Shown: one piece after another, positions 43,411 to 55,526 of the stretch | Layout: every line of letters begins with the position of its first letter | Numbering within the stretch: position 1 is the stretch's first letter | Source of the DNA: Brachionus rotundiformis | Lineage: Eukaryota; Rotifera; Eurotatoria; Ploima; Brachionidae | Assembly: GCA_016802295.1 (NCBI GenBank) | Contig: JAESIW010000065.1 | Coordinates: 248,001-312,000, forward strand | Reading direction: 5' to 3' | DNA: 64,000 nt | Program-made: the position numbers and the translations under genes | The notes under the pieces: generated by a model | Database searches by the model: none | What the model was told of the DNA's origin: nothing | What the model saw: the letters and a program-made list of their open reading frames with translations, nothing else

Positions 43411-45136
43411 ACAATAAATTAAAAATGTTCTGTAATCCTTTCCAATTTACCCCAGTCCCTATGCAAAATGTTTGTTAAAAATTTTCTGCTAGCTAGTTTT
43501 GATATTTTCTTATTAAATCTCATACTATTATTTCTCACATTTTATATATATGTTTAATTTATGAAATAAAATTTTTTAATTTATTACTTTTTTAGTCAAC
43601 TAATTAATTTTTGATAATATTTGGCATCTTTTTATAATAATGAATAATGAACAACAAATAACCTCAAAATTAAGATCTTATTCAATGTTTTGGAATAATT
43701 GAACATTTAAAGGCTAAATTATTTAGTTTAACTGATCCATACTATTCTAAAACTAATTACTATTAAAAAATAAATTATTTTATTAATTATACTTCCAGAA
43801 ATTTAAAACTTAAGTGCTATCTGAATTTAAAATTTTTTACTCAAAATTCGTTAACTACGTCCTTTAAAACTCTACTTTCCATTTTTTTGGGATTTTTAGT
43901 GGTCTAAAACAAAATAACCCTTTAAAAAGTTTTAGTTCTTTCAGACTCAGTTATTCAATCAATTTAATCAAATATTTTTAAAAATCGTTTATATTCTGAA
44001 AGTGAATAAAACTTCCTACACTCTGATGTTTATTTTTATTTTTCAAAAAATAAACACTTTTTTCACATAAATCGTTTGTAGTCCAAGGGATTACTTAATA
44101 GACCAGTTTTTTTTTAATAAATAAGACAAAATACTGAAAAAATCTATGGTTTAACTTTTTCGAATTTTTGTTTAATTTTTTATTAATAAAGTCTCAATAT
44201 CATGTCATTTGATTTAAATTTTGAATATTTTTTATTAATATTGATAATGTTGTTTATTTAACTTAATATTGAACACAAATTCGATTAAAATTATATTTTT
44301 TCGTTGTCGCGCTAATAATCTTGGGGCTTTTTTGAAAGAAAAAAATTATTGAATTTGAATCTGATGATCAAATAGAAGTTGATGTTCGGCCTGATATTAA
44401 TATTAATAATCAAGAATCCTTATTTTAATCAGAATAAAAAATAAATACTTTGATGAAACTTCATCAGGGAAGAAACTTAATTTAAAATATTTTATTAGAA
44501 TATGATTAGAATGTACTCGATTCTGCAAAGCTTCACTTGTTGTATTTTTTTTAGATTTAAGAATTTGTTTCAAGAAATTTTAAGTCCCATAGTAACTTGG
44601 GGCACAGTTCCTTTTATAATCAATTTATATGGTGCTGTTACGATAAACTTTAAAAACTTTTAAAAATTTTTAAATAAAAATATAAAAAAACAATTTGAAT
44701 ATATGAATATATACAATTGGTGGCTGACTACCAACAGTCATTACTCCTTAGGTAGCTCGAGCTTCCCCTATTCTTCCCCTAAACTTAAGAATTCTTTTAT
44801 TCATTTGTATACATATTGATTAAAATTCAAAAATTAATATAGTTTATTTTAATACCATCTAAATTTTTTTTCCTACTCGAGTTGCCTCAAAGAAAAACTT
44901 AATATTTAGTCATTTTGCAATTGTATATATCTTAATTAAGAGCTAAAAACTACTTTCAATATATGATATAAATTATATTTAAAAAATGTTACATGATTGT
45001 TTAGTAAAAAGATAAATTTAGTTAATAAAAATGGTAAAAAGAATAATGAAGCCAAAGATAAAAAATAAACTTTATTCGTATAGAATTGATTTTGAAAAAA
45101 ATAATAAATTACATACACCATGAAATAAATGATAAT
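43411..45136. other. gene-free AT-rich spacer
   Basis: Mostly monotonous. A compositionally odd patch at about 44.71-44.79 kb contains a small hairpin (TGACT-ACCAAC-AGTCA) and an AGCTCGAGCT palindrome; I cannot assign it. No ORF of note. Confidence 0.5.
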
Positions 45137-46484
45137 CTAGATGCTTCGGATTATGATTCTTATTAATTCAGTAATATTAATTGTGATTGAGGACATTTTT
45201 TTCTTAAAGTCATCAATTTCCTGTATGGCATCGTTTGTCTCCTTTCGAAATCGATTCTAGTCAAAAATAACGTAAAATTATTATCTAAAAATGCTTATAT
45301 AAAATTCAACTTACTGAATCGCTTAAAACAGTATTTTTCCTGCTCACCAGGATGGCAAATTTTTTGTCCAAATCGGAAACATCATCGGTAAAATTTGGAT
45401 TACTGCTTTTCTTAAAAACAATTAAATATTTAGACTCACATTTTTATTTCATATCAAGATTTTTTATTACTTTAAGTATTAAGTAGCGGCATTTTTTTTC
45501 GAAATATTTTAATTCTTTAGAAAAAGTTTGAATTTTATCAGTCAAATTTTTAATTTTGTCCAATATAAAATTAAGTTTTTGCATATAAGGAACTTTTTGT
45601 CTGAGAAACACTTCCTCAGCTGAGATTATTGTTTTCAATGCTTTATTTACAGCTTCACTTTCTATCATACCGAGCTAAATTAAGATCAATATTGAGTTTA
45701 AAATAAATGAAACCAAGCCTACTAGATCGGTCAAGTGATTTTTTTGTTTATTAAAAAAGTCTGCATCTATGTTTATTGAGCTAATATATTGGCTTATAAT
45801 TTGAGACTAAAATTTTCAAATTAGATTAAGTTAAATTAGATTTTTTAATAAAATACATAATTTGCCAAAAGTTGAAGATTATTTTCGTAATAATTGGAAA
45901 ATTCTTTGGTAAGTTCCAAATTTTTTTCTATAATTTTATCGTATTCTTTTTTCTAAATTATTTTTGCTTGTAAAATTTCTTTTTGAAAATTTTAAAATTG
46001 TACCTTTTGAATGAATAGTTCGAAGTTGATTCGATTTTCGTCAAGTTCTTCATAAAAAAAATGTTTAAAAGACAAATCGAAAAGGCTTCACTATAGTTAC
46101 TTTTGCCGAAGAATTTCATAATTTCGTATTTTGTTATCAATTATTTCAAAAAACTAAAATAAAATTATTTCAACTTTTATTTTTACATAAATATTTCAAT
46201 TCAGACTTGATGCATAATTTTTCTAATATAGTACTTATGAAAATCTATAATACAATTTTAAAATAACGCAAAATAAAACTGATTATATTGTTAGCTAGGG
46301 CTGAAATATACAAAATATTTAAATTTCGTTTTTTTTTTTGTAAATAATCATCATTTATGCTTGATACAATTTTGCGTTTTCTTAAAAAAATTTCTTCTTT
46401 CGTTAGATGGTAGATTACCAAAAAGGATCTATTCAATTTATCGATTTTTTTCTTACCACTCGAAATTAGGCTTTCATAATATCT
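45137..46484 (-). CDS. multi-exon coiled-coil protein, unknown (5' end uncertain)
   Basis: Exons joined on the minus strand, all in phase: ~46254-46484, 46101-46153, 46004-46085, 45857-45952, 45723-45806, 45471-45674, 45315-45410 and 45137-45256 (stop). Introns are 48-60 bases, plus one of 100 (46154-46253) and a disputed 15-base gap (46086-46100). The product is helical and coiled-coil-prone throughout: KKKRNLNILYISALANNIISFI, ELDENRINFELFIQK, KKEYDKIIEKNLELTKEFSNYY, LDKIKNLTDKIQTFSKELKYFEKKC, NRFRKETNDAIQEIDDFKKKM. I do not recognise it with confidence; a weak resemblance to the augmin subunit HAUS3 in the middle portion is the best idea I have. The N-terminal exons were not found. Confidence 0.55.
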
Positions 46485-47079
46485 GATTTGATAGAGTAAT
46501 TTTGTATATATATGTTAGTTTAAGTATATTTGATTGATATAGACTAAAATTTATTTATTTTAGTAACCTAAAAGTTTATAAACCATGAGAATATAATCCC
46601 TTTTTTACAAAATTTAGCTATAAAAATTTCAAAAATTCTTATTATTTAATATTTTGATAAAAAATTGAAAATATGAACAATATTCGGACAAAATTTGGCT
46701 TACAGACGAGAGTATAATTTTAAAATTAATTAAATGTTCTTGAATAACAGGATAAAAAGCCTTACTCAATTTAAAAAAGATGAAAATGGATCATTTATTC
46801 TGTGATTTAAGATTTAAATAAAAACTTTTATTGATCTATTTTATTCCTATATTATTTACTTACCGAAGAAAATAATTCATCAAAAATATTTCGACTTAAT
46901 TCTAGTTATTTAAAAAAAAAATCAGAAATAATTTATTAATAATTTAAAATTGAATTTAAGACTTTTGATTACAAAAGTTAAGTTGGAAATTTATACTCAT
47001 AAATAAGATGGAGATTATTGTTTTCTAAAATATATCTTATTGTGTATTGAAGAGAATTAAAAATTTAAATTTAAAAAAT
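46485..47079. other. spacer between divergent genes; may hide 5' exons
   Basis: A short minus-strand fragment near 46864-46905 (ELSRNIFDELFSS followed by GTAAGT) could be an upstream exon of the coiled-coil gene, but I could not join it in frame. Confidence 0.35.
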
Positions 47080-49470
47080 ATGAATGGTCAACTTAGATCC
47101 AAAGTTGTTCCAGTAAAATTTGCCAAGAAAAATATAACTGACGAGTATGACCAAAAAATATCATATTTGAACAAATTCATGAATTACGTTGACTTAACAC
47201 AATTAAATGATGATGAAATTAAGCTGTGTGTTGCTGAAAGTGTTCAACAACTTAAGGACTTGAGCGAAAATGAATATTTCCAGTTAAATTACATCCATAA
47301 CCCGGTAATTGAATCAAAAATAATTACCCTGATTTTTTTTAATTTTGATGTATCTTAGATAGTTAAACAATTTGTTCTCGGAATCATTGAAATGTGCTTC
47401 AAATACGATCAAAGTTATGAGGTAAAGTTATGAGGATTTTTAAATAGATAAATATTAAAATGCCTAATTATTTCACAGAAAAGAATGGAAATGTTCAAAA
47501 TTATTGAGTATTTGATTGAATGGGACATAAATTTGCCCGAAATAAAATTCTCATTCAACTCTCAAAAAGATTATGAAATATTTTTTATAAACTTGATTCC
47601 ATACATTAAATGGATACTTAAAGAAAAAAAAGAAATAGAAAGTGACCAAAACAACAATCTGCTTTCTGTATCAACATCTGACAACTTAAATGATTTAGCC
47701 ATTTTTTCCTGTAATCCCCAAAGTATCATTTCGTTCATAAAAACTATTTCTTACATGTTTCTTTGTGTAAAATTTTCCAATTTAATCAAATATGGTTTCA
47801 TCCAAGATTCATTAGATTTTTTGTTGGACAATATGTTTGTTAGTCCAGCATTAAGTTCTGAAGTAAGCCAACTTATTTAGTTTGTTAATTTTAATATTTT
47901 TTTCTAGTTAACCTTGGCTATTTCAGTAAATATTAGTGGCTTTTGTCGGAATAGGGACGCTGATCTAAAAAATTTTATAAATGAGGAAGAAATTCAGCAC
48001 ATTTTCGACAAATGCTCAAGTCGAGCTGTTTATCTGATGGAGCTAAATGTCAGAAATGACTCATGTAGATATCTACTTAAAAAAGCTTTAAACATCTATT
48101 GTGAAAATATTACTTTGCATCTAAATGAAATCGATTCTAGATACAGTGTTAGAGATGGAATTGTTAGATACCAATCTAAAGATACCTTATATGAGGAAAG
48201 TTTGGTCTTTAATTGGAGACAATTACTTTATAAAATTGTTGTTTCGGTGGTAAAAATTTTAAGAGGTGATTTCGAAAATGAGCACAATGAAGTCGACATT
48301 GAGCTTGTTATTTATTTTTATGAGCTTTTGAAGGTTAATTTTAAAATTTTTATTTTTGTTCAAACAAATAAAATAAACATTCAATAAGGCCAATCTTGAA
48401 AGTCTTACCTATGAGGATTCGATGAGTATAGCTCAAAAGTTGATGGACATAATTGTAAAAATCAACGACTGGAGCAACAAGTCCAAGCAATACTTTAAAA
48501 TTGATCAGTTTAATTACTTAAAATCATTGTCCTTCGAGCTCACTATTAAATTTATGATCAGTAATTAAAAATTTAATTTTAGATTAAAAAAAAAACAAAA
48601 TGATTAAAATTTTTATTTTTAAAAGTTTTAAAAAATGATTTTTGTAAAACTCATTTGTCGGCTTTTGAAGGCCTATGGCTTAAGTCGATTGAAGAGTGGG
48701 ACTTGTTGGCTTTTAAAGCAATATCGGCCTTTTGTCAAGTCAATGATACATTTGTGTCGTTTTCTCACTTGAAGATTCTTGCTCAAGGTATCAAAAATGC
48801 ATGGTTCAAAAATTTGGAAGAAAAATGTGCATGCAAATCAATAAAAACAAAAAATCCAAAAGATTTTCTAAATGTTACCATTATTGATTCGGTGGTCGAT
48901 TTGACTTTGGCTTATGATGCAATTGTTCAATCAAATGAGAAAAATTTACAGGATTTTTTAGATGATGTTTATCCAATTTTGAGCATTTATTCAAGTCTTT
49001 TTAAATCGATCAACAAAAGAGAACATTTAATCATGTTTACCAGATTTTATTGTAAAATTTTTCGAATTAAGTCATCTATTTTAAAAAAATGTAGTATTAA
49101 ATCTCTTTAATTAACTTGATTAAATAAGAATATTTTTTAAAGTTAGTTATTGGCAAAGACATATGCTGGTCATTGTGTATAATTTAAATCTATTTTGTGA
49201 GAAGCCGTATATCTTCGAAGTGGATAATGAAATTTTAAGTTCTATTTTAGAGCTGATAAGGTATAAAAATTAATTCTCTCAAAAATTTACTTAAAATAGA
49301 TAAATATCCAATTAAGCAATTTAATCATGCTAATGGGAAAGGAAGCAGAAATTTGGTCATATCGACATGTTTTCGAAAATTTACTGATTTATGCATGCAA
49401 AAATTCAAATATAATGCAGACAAGCAATGCACACCATGATCTTTTAGCCCTATTTAATATTAACTTATAA
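47080..49470 (+). CDS. armadillo/HEAT-like helical protein, unknown, eight exons
   Basis: Eight exons, every join in phase: 47080-47304, 47359-47421, 47479-47862, 47908-48333, 48389-48560, 48626-49093, 49143-49260 and 49317-49470; introns 45-65 bases; 669 residues. Nearly all alpha-helical with regularly spaced leucines and aromatic residues, no signal peptide or membrane helix. Recurring helix pairs (IVKQFVLGIIEMCFKYDQSYEKRMEMFKIIEYLIEW, SLDFLLDNMFVSPALSSELTLAISVNISGFCRNRD, HMLVIVYNLNLFCEKPYIFEVDNEILSSILELI) resemble armadillo-type repeats, in particular the alternation of LxxLxxNL-like helices. I cannot name the family; helical-repeat scaffolds of this kind usually bind other proteins. Some exons look like separate small ORFs if the introns are ignored. 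Confidence 0.75.
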
Positions 49471-50068
49471 AAAAATTTACCTTGATTTAATATCATTTAA
49501 AAAATTGTTATGAAAAAATGACTATTTAATTTTAAATTTATTCAATGATTGCGTATAGAACTAAAATCAATATGCAAAATATCAGTTTTTCAACGCCAAT
49601 TTAGATTATCTTTTGTTTTTTATTTGGTGAAATTTTGTTTTGATATAAATAAAAAAAAAATTTTTAATTTTTTTATCAAAAATTTATCAGTATTAAGAAA
49701 AATAAGTTACCGTAATATTCAATTCTAGATTTATAAATTATTGTAATGTTTGAAGAAAAATATTTTAATTATTGAACTTAAGTTTTATTTTAATGCTAAT
49801 TTGTTAATAAGAAATTTTAATTTTTAGCCACTTTTATCTAATAGAAAAATAAAGATAACTTTTTAAATAATGCGCATAAAATTTTAAATAAAAATAATAT
49901 GCAATTTAAAAACTAAAATACTGAAATAGGAACAAAATAAAAACATTTTAGTTTTTCTTGTATTTGATGTCAATTACATTAATCACTTTATTAATTTATT
50001 AATACATAATTGATTGATGAAATGGAACTTTTATACAATCAAAAAAACGTCTCAAATTCGACAAAAAG
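49471..50068. other. AT-rich spacer
   Basis: Nothing recognised. Confidence 0.5.
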
Positions 50069-50258
50069 TTATTGAGGTTGCCGAATGCTTGGACACTCGA
50101 TTCTTTGCTCTTGTAATATATTGATGATTGTAGCTGGCTTTATATCTTAAAAGATATTATTATAAAATTAAACGAATACCTCTAGTTTTTACTTTTGTAT
50201 AAGCTCCTAAGGCCTGATCTTGAGATTTGTTATTAGGAATTTCTTCAATTACAGACAT
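50069..50258 (-). CDS. candidate 51-residue two-exon microprotein
   Basis: ATG at 50258-50256, exon 1 to 50180, a 34-base intron (50146-50179, GTATTC...TTTTAAG), exon 2 to the stop at 50069. The product MSVIEEIPNNKSQDQALG...TRDIKPATIINILQEQRIECP is balanced in composition, and the local GC content is above the surroundings. The intron is shorter than the usual 45 or more, which is a reason for doubt. Function unknown. Confidence 0.4.
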
Positions 50259-50635
50259 TTTTCAATAAATTTCCGAGTTATTTTAGAGATTTATTTATAT
50301 ATTTGTTGGCTAAATTAGTTTATATAAAAGTAGAATCAAAAGTGTTAATTTATAAACAAAACAAGAAAGATAAAAAAAATTTTAAAGTGGCAATTTTTTT
50401 GAACATTATAGGATTAATTTATAAATAATTTAGATTTTTTTGATTGTATAAGAGTTTCATTTCAATCAATTATGTATTAATAAATTAAAATAGTTATATA
50501 TTTTCTTACTTATATACTAAAAAACACCTTATTTTTTTTCAATTTAAACATTTAAAATTTTTATCTCAAGAGAATATCAGTTTAAAAATTTATTTTCTTT
50601 AATTAATTTAATTAATATTTAATAATAAATATCTA
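50259..50635. other. AT-rich spacer
   Basis: Nothing recognised; lies between two minus-strand genes. Confidence 0.5.
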
Positions 50636-52330
50636 TTAAGTGATATGTAAAAATTGGCAGTCTGTATCGTTTAATAAACATCCATTTGGATGATGTTTAA
50701 AAAAAAGACAAGGTTTTGTTTTTGTAAAAATTTTGCTATTCTTTTTTTCATTCGAAAATTGATTCCGAATTTTTATCAAATTTCCCTGGAAAATAAAAAG
50801 TTGGTGATAGTTCTTGAGAAGAGTTTTAATACCACCGCATTCTTTTTTTATCTTAACCAATTGGTCCTTTGAAAATAAGTCAACAATCTGAGATATATCA
50901 CATGTTCTGCCAGTATTCCACTCAGAACCGTCACATTTCTCCAAAAAATTTTCTTCAATCAATAGATAGTCGAGGACTTTCTTCATAATATAAATTTTAA
51001 GCTCATTATCAACATTTTTGGTGCAATTCCGACTTGATTTTAGCTTTTCCTTTTCTAAGTCACGAGCTACAAAATTCGAAATGCTTGAATTCGACTGCAA
51101 AGAATTTACAATTTCATCTAAATTTTTATCACTTACACAATCCATTACTCCGATTAGGCATACATTACGGGTGGACGGTATCCTCAATTTGTCTCTATAT
51201 ACATTTAAACCAAAATTTATAAAAACTTTTTCTAAATAATTCAAATAAGTATCATATCTAGATTCATTTTTTTGTTTTAGTTCGAACTTGGAATTAAAAT
51301 CGAAAAGACAGCAAGGTATAAGCATTACATGGCATTTTTTACCAATTTTATTAGATGCTTTGCATGCTAGATAGGGTAGCCATGGAGACAATTCATCAGA
51401 ATGATTTCCTATAATCCAGTCACAGTCGTCGAAAAAATCATGCTTTGGATCAATAGTTCTTTCGATCAAATTTGCTTCATGAAAAGTTTGCCATATTTTT
51501 CGCTTTCTCATATCAATGCCATATCCAGGATAGCCTTGATCATTTAAGATTTGAACCAAAAGTCCATTCCCGCAACCAACATCTACAAATTTTTCAGGTT
51601 TTAAGTTCAAAAATTTCCACGCAAGTATAAAGTAACAAGCTATTGAGACATCTTCGTGGATGAACTTTTCAGGATTGGTATTAGTCAGTTCGGTCCAATT
51701 TTGAGAAAATTTTGCCCAATAATGATTCTTTAATTGTTGGTAAAGATTTGAGTATTCATTTATCATATTTGGGTACAAAGACAATGTGCTTAGCTTGGCA
51801 CAATCGAAATTTTCTGTTTGAATGACTGTCCGTGACCATTTTTGAAGCTTTGACATCAAATTTTCACTCAGCCATTTGACTTGTAGAGAGTATTTTTGAT
51901 CATCAATATACTCAACAAAAAGTTCTAGTCTGTGGTCAATTTTATTAAAGTGAATCACATGGACAAAATTTATTGAAGCATGCTTTGTGGCTTCTGTATT
52001 CAATCTGTCTTTTATGGGTTTTATAAAAACAAGATTGTGCTCCGTAAAATTTGAAAAAACAACATATTTAACATTGTGAAATATTTTATTATTTTTCGAT
52101 AAAAATTCTTTATAATCAGTATTGAAAGATGAAAAATCGAAGGCAATATTTGTTTGCACAGGTTCAATATTGATACTTCCGGCTAGCCAGTCGTTAACGA
52201 CTTGTGGTTTGTTTAGATAAATTCTTACAGCACTTTCAAATTGTATATTTTGTTCAGATGCGTCATAGCTTAGGGTTTTAGCTGTTCGAAGATTAAAAGC
52301 TGATATCAAATCATTAAGTAATTGAGTCAT
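50636..52330 (-). CDS. TRMT44: tRNA (uracil-2'-O-)-methyltransferase, Um44 type
   Basis: SAM-dependent enzyme that 2'-O-methylates U44 of tRNA-Ser (yeast Trm44; animal TRMT44/METTL19). Single exon, 564 residues. The N-terminal ~220 residues are divergent. The methyltransferase core begins at HEDVSIACYFILAWKF. The SAM-binding motif is KFVDVGCGNGLLVQILNDQGYPGYGIDMRKRKIW, followed by DCDWIIGNHSDELSPWLPYLA, the VMLIPCCLFDF segment and LRIPSTRNVCLIG, all diagnostic of the family. A C-terminal CCCH zinc finger (C-L-F-F-K-H-H-P-N-G-C...C-Q-F-L-H, about residues 540-563) follows, as in other members. Complete; start chosen at the only upstream ATG in frame. Confidence 0.94.
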   Translation of the reverse strand: MTQLLNDLISAFNLRTAKTLSYDASEQNIQFESAVRIYLNKPQVVNDWLAGSINIEPVQTNIAFDFSSFNTDYKEFLSKNNKIFHNVKYVVFSNFTEHNLVFIKPIKDRLNTEATKHASINFVHVIHFNKIDHRLELFVEYIDDQKYSLQVKWLSENLMSKLQKWSRTVIQTENFDCAKLSTLSLYPNMINEYSNLYQQLKNHYWAKFSQNWTELTNTNPEKFIHEDVSIACYFILAWKFLNLKPEKFVDVGCGNGLLVQILNDQGYPGYGIDMRKRKIWQTFHEANLIERTIDPKHDFFDDCDWIIGNHSDELSPWLPYLACKASNKIGKKCHVMLIPCCLFDFNSKFELKQKNESRYDTYLNYLEKVFINFGLNVYRDKLRIPSTRNVCLIGVMDCVSDKNLDEIVNSLQSNSSISNFVARDLEKEKLKSSRNCTKNVDNELKIYIMKKVLDYLLIEENFLEKCDGSEWNTGRTCDISQIVDLFSKDQLVKIKKECGGIKTLLKNYHQLFIFQGNLIKIRNQFSNEKKNSKIFTKTKPCLFFKHHPNGCLLNDTDCQFLHIT

Positions 52331-52755
52331 TGGTAAATTTTAATAAAATTCAAATTCTTATTTTGTTATTGAACTAAAGTAAAAATTTTTAAATTTTTTT
52401 AGAATAAAGTTAACTTTATCCCAACAAAAATGTCATTTTAAACCTTTTTCATATTAGGTTCTTTGAAATTATTTGATTTAATTATCTAATTTTTTGTTTA
52501 ATTTTTTTTTTTTAAATTTTAATTAAATTACATGACCAACACTATTTTGTAGCTTTAATACTGATTATAATATTTTTAAATATAAATACGATCGAAATTT
52601 TATTTTTCAAATATTCTATCTAATTTAATTTGGTCTTATTAAAAGTGAAACTATATTAAGAAAAAATGAGAAGCTCAGCCTTTTAAGCATTTTTGAAATT
52701 TTTTTATCAAATTTAGAATTCAAGGAAATTGAAAAGTATCTTTTTATTTTTAAAA
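52331..52755. other. AT-rich spacer between divergent genes
   Basis: Promoters of TRMT44 and of the orphan at 52756 must lie here; no motif is distinguishable. Confidence 0.45.
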
Positions 52756-53637
52756 ATGGTTGAAGAAAAACAAGATCTTGAGCGATATTTTAAAAAATTA
52801 TCAAATACACAGAAAATTCCCGAAACAAATGTCAATTATTCGCTTGGTAAAGTTGATAAATTTAGCTTTGAATCAATAAATAACTTTGGAAAGGGGTATA
52901 TCCATAATTCAGAAGTATTCGTTTCAAATGACCAATCTAAACTTCATTCTCATTCTTTGAGCCTCTTGGCAAAACAGTTTTATGAACCAATTAATAAAAA
53001 GTTTAATTACGACTTCTTTTTTGCATCCCCTTCCAAAATTCCAGTTTTTAATGAGTTCGGTGGTGGGTACTGTCAATTGTTGTCCACAGATTTAAATCTA
53101 GGATCAACCCACGAGAAAGGTCATAATGAAATTGTTGGTGAGATTGGATTTATTAACCAAGATCTTGGACTTTTATTATCAAAATGTGTAACTTTATTGA
53201 ATCAGTACACAAACATATCTTATTCATTTGGTCTCAAAGTTGAATATGACCAAACAAATTTTAGTGCCATTTTTTTCTTACTTGAGCGATCAAATAAGCC
53301 AAATGAAGAAAAAATTTCTTTGCTAAAAAATGCAGTTCGCAGTAATAAGGAAAAAATAGATGAGAAAAGCTTTTCTATTTCGTTCGATGAGCTATTAAGT
53401 GGTTTTTATAATGAACAAATGTCAAAGTTTAATGTAAATCTTGTGTATTCACGTATCATAAATCAGGATAATTTGGAAGTACCGTTGGTTTTTAATTTAA
53501 AAATTTGTGACTTTGATCGACAAAAAACGGAATTGGTACAGATCACCATCGGTACAGATGTGCTCAAAGAAATATTCAATTTTTGGAAGAACCATTTTTT
53601 AGTTCTAAAAATCAATGAGCTTAAAAATGAGCAATAA
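52756..53637 (+). CDS. orphan protein, 293 residues
   Basis: Single exon from the ATG at 52756; an upstream in-frame TTG at 52729 is less likely as start. It has mixed alpha/beta composition with no signal peptide, membrane segment or known motif. Short islands such as PVFNEFGGGYCQLLSTDLNLGSTHEKGHNEIVGEIGF and EVPLVFNLKICDFDRQKTELVQITIG look structured, and the pattern of alternating hydrophobic residues suggests beta strands. I do not recognise the family. Confidence 0.65.
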   Translation: MVEEKQDLERYFKKLSNTQKIPETNVNYSLGKVDKFSFESINNFGKGYIHNSEVFVSNDQSKLHSHSLSLLAKQFYEPINKKFNYDFFFASPSKIPVFNEFGGGYCQLLSTDLNLGSTHEKGHNEIVGEIGFINQDLGLLLSKCVTLLNQYTNISYSFGLKVEYDQTNFSAIFFLLERSNKPNEEKISLLKNAVRSNKEKIDEKSFSISFDELLSGFYNEQMSKFNVNLVYSRIINQDNLEVPLVFNLKICDFDRQKTELVQITIGTDVLKEIFNFWKNHFLVLKINELKNEQ

Positions 53638-55526
53638 TTTTATCTCATTTATTTTCTATTTATTTTTATAATTAAAATTTGACTTATATTAAATTAAAAA
53701 ATTATTTATCAACATGAGAATATATCAATAAAAACGAGTGAAAAGTATATTCTTTAAATATTTGTACATTTCAAGGATCAGGTTACAGCTGGTTGGAAAT
53801 AACATGGTGATACATGCCGAACAAATGCTTATCGATATTTTTCTTTAAAAATCGAAAGAAAGGTAACATAATTTTTTCATGTGAAATTTGATATTTTAAG
53901 AACAGGTCACTGATAATCACCAAATCACATACTATATGTATCTAAATAAACTCGAATACAAAAATCTCAAATATTAGCTTAATAAATGAACTCTAATAAT
54001 ATCTATCTTTTCTAAAGAACATAATATCAATTCAAAATATAGGTTAGATTTGTTTGTTTATGCTAGAAATAATCATAGGTTATTTTTATACAAGTTTTTC
54101 GAGTCTCAAGCTATCTAGCTTTGTTAATTTAAAATTTATTTTACGCTAATAATGACATTTAAAGATACAAATTAAATGTTCTATCTTTATTTTAAATTTT
54201 AATTCGTTTTTCAAAGCGTAAATAAACAATTAATTTATTTTAAATTAAAAACTAATTTCAAACAAATTCTTTATTTCATCACGTTTTATTTTTTAGATGT
54301 TTTCTTAAGTGGCTGAACAAGTTGAATTTTTTAAGATGGCTTTTAAAAGGTTAAAACTTATAATTTTAAATGATAATAATTTTCTAAAATTAGAACGCCA
54401 ATTGAATAAATTACTTTTACAATAAGAAAAGAGTGGACAAATTTCGTACTAAGCTTAAGATTAAAGAAATTAGTTTTTTTTCTTCATAAATATAAAAAAG
54501 ATTTCATTAAGCTTTTTATTATTTAATTTCATTCAAATATTTCTAATATGTTTATGGTTAATTATTCAAAAATTAGGAAGCTTTAGGGTCTAGTATGTGT
54601 TGATTCTTTAATACAAAAGAAATTTAGGCATAGCCCTTACCAAACTATTTAGTAGCTAATAAAAACATAACTTTAATTTTCAATGAGTACAACTACCCAA
54701 AAATTTTGAGTCAAGCTGTCAAATTTTAAGCTTCAAGTGATGAATACTCTCAAATGATTAAAAAAAATATCTGATTATTATCTTGTATGTAATTTTCAAA
54801 ATTTTTCATCCAACTTTTTAAATTATTTTAAAAGTAAAGAGAATTTTATTTTAAAAACCAGATAACCAGGTTGGATACATAAAGCATTAGTACCTGGAAT
54901 TAATTTTAAATAATTAAATAGATAGATAGATAAATAAAACACTTTATTCGATATTTGCATAGGAAAAAAGTAATGGTGGTAATGCGAGTTAAACATCTAA
55001 CCATGTTTATGGATAAATATTTTTCCTAGGGCAAAAAAATCACTAAAAATTTTCCTATTGACTCAAATTAAGACAAAGACTACATTTTTATGTTCATGCT
55101 AGCTCTAAAACTGCAATTGCAAACTTAATAAAACAAAAAATGTATATAATTTAACTATCTTATATTAAGTCTAGCTCGATAAGCGATTCATAAAAAATTT
55201 CAAATCGCGCTTTCCCCCAAATAAAAAAAAATTAAGAAAAAAATTATTCTAAATTGTTTGCGTGTTGCAATATGTGTCCTTGACTTGCAAGCTATATAAA
55301 AAAAAAACTACACGTAGTTGAATTTTCGACAATATATAAAAATTTAAGAGTTTTATGAGGTTGTTTTCAACGAGCATATTTACCTATTTTTAATATTTTT
55401 CTAACACATCATCACGTTTTTTATTTTTCATAGATTTTAAAATTCAAATAAGGGTTAATAGCCAAACTGAATTTTTTAAAAAATTAACTGGACCGAGTTT
55501 GTTTTACGGAACCTTGAACTTTGAAA
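53638..55526. other. gene-free AT-rich spacer upstream of vigilin
   Basis: Contains a (GATA)n microsatellite. A short patch near 53.77-53.88 kb is less AT-rich but matches no RNA gene I know. Confidence 0.5.
54917..54936. repeat. (ATAG)n microsatellite
   Basis: AAATAGATAGATAGATAAAT. Confidence 0.85.

Noticed and set aside
45958..46140. 60-residue minus-strand ORF reading KFFGKSNYSEAF
   Set aside because: It uses a different frame from the exons on both sides; the alternative frame (FYEELDENRINFELFIQK) links in phase to the downstream exons.
46154..46253. Two short introns (45 and 33 bases) with an exon KLCIKSELKYL between them
   Set aside because: A single 100-base intron in phase 0 explains the same region more simply.
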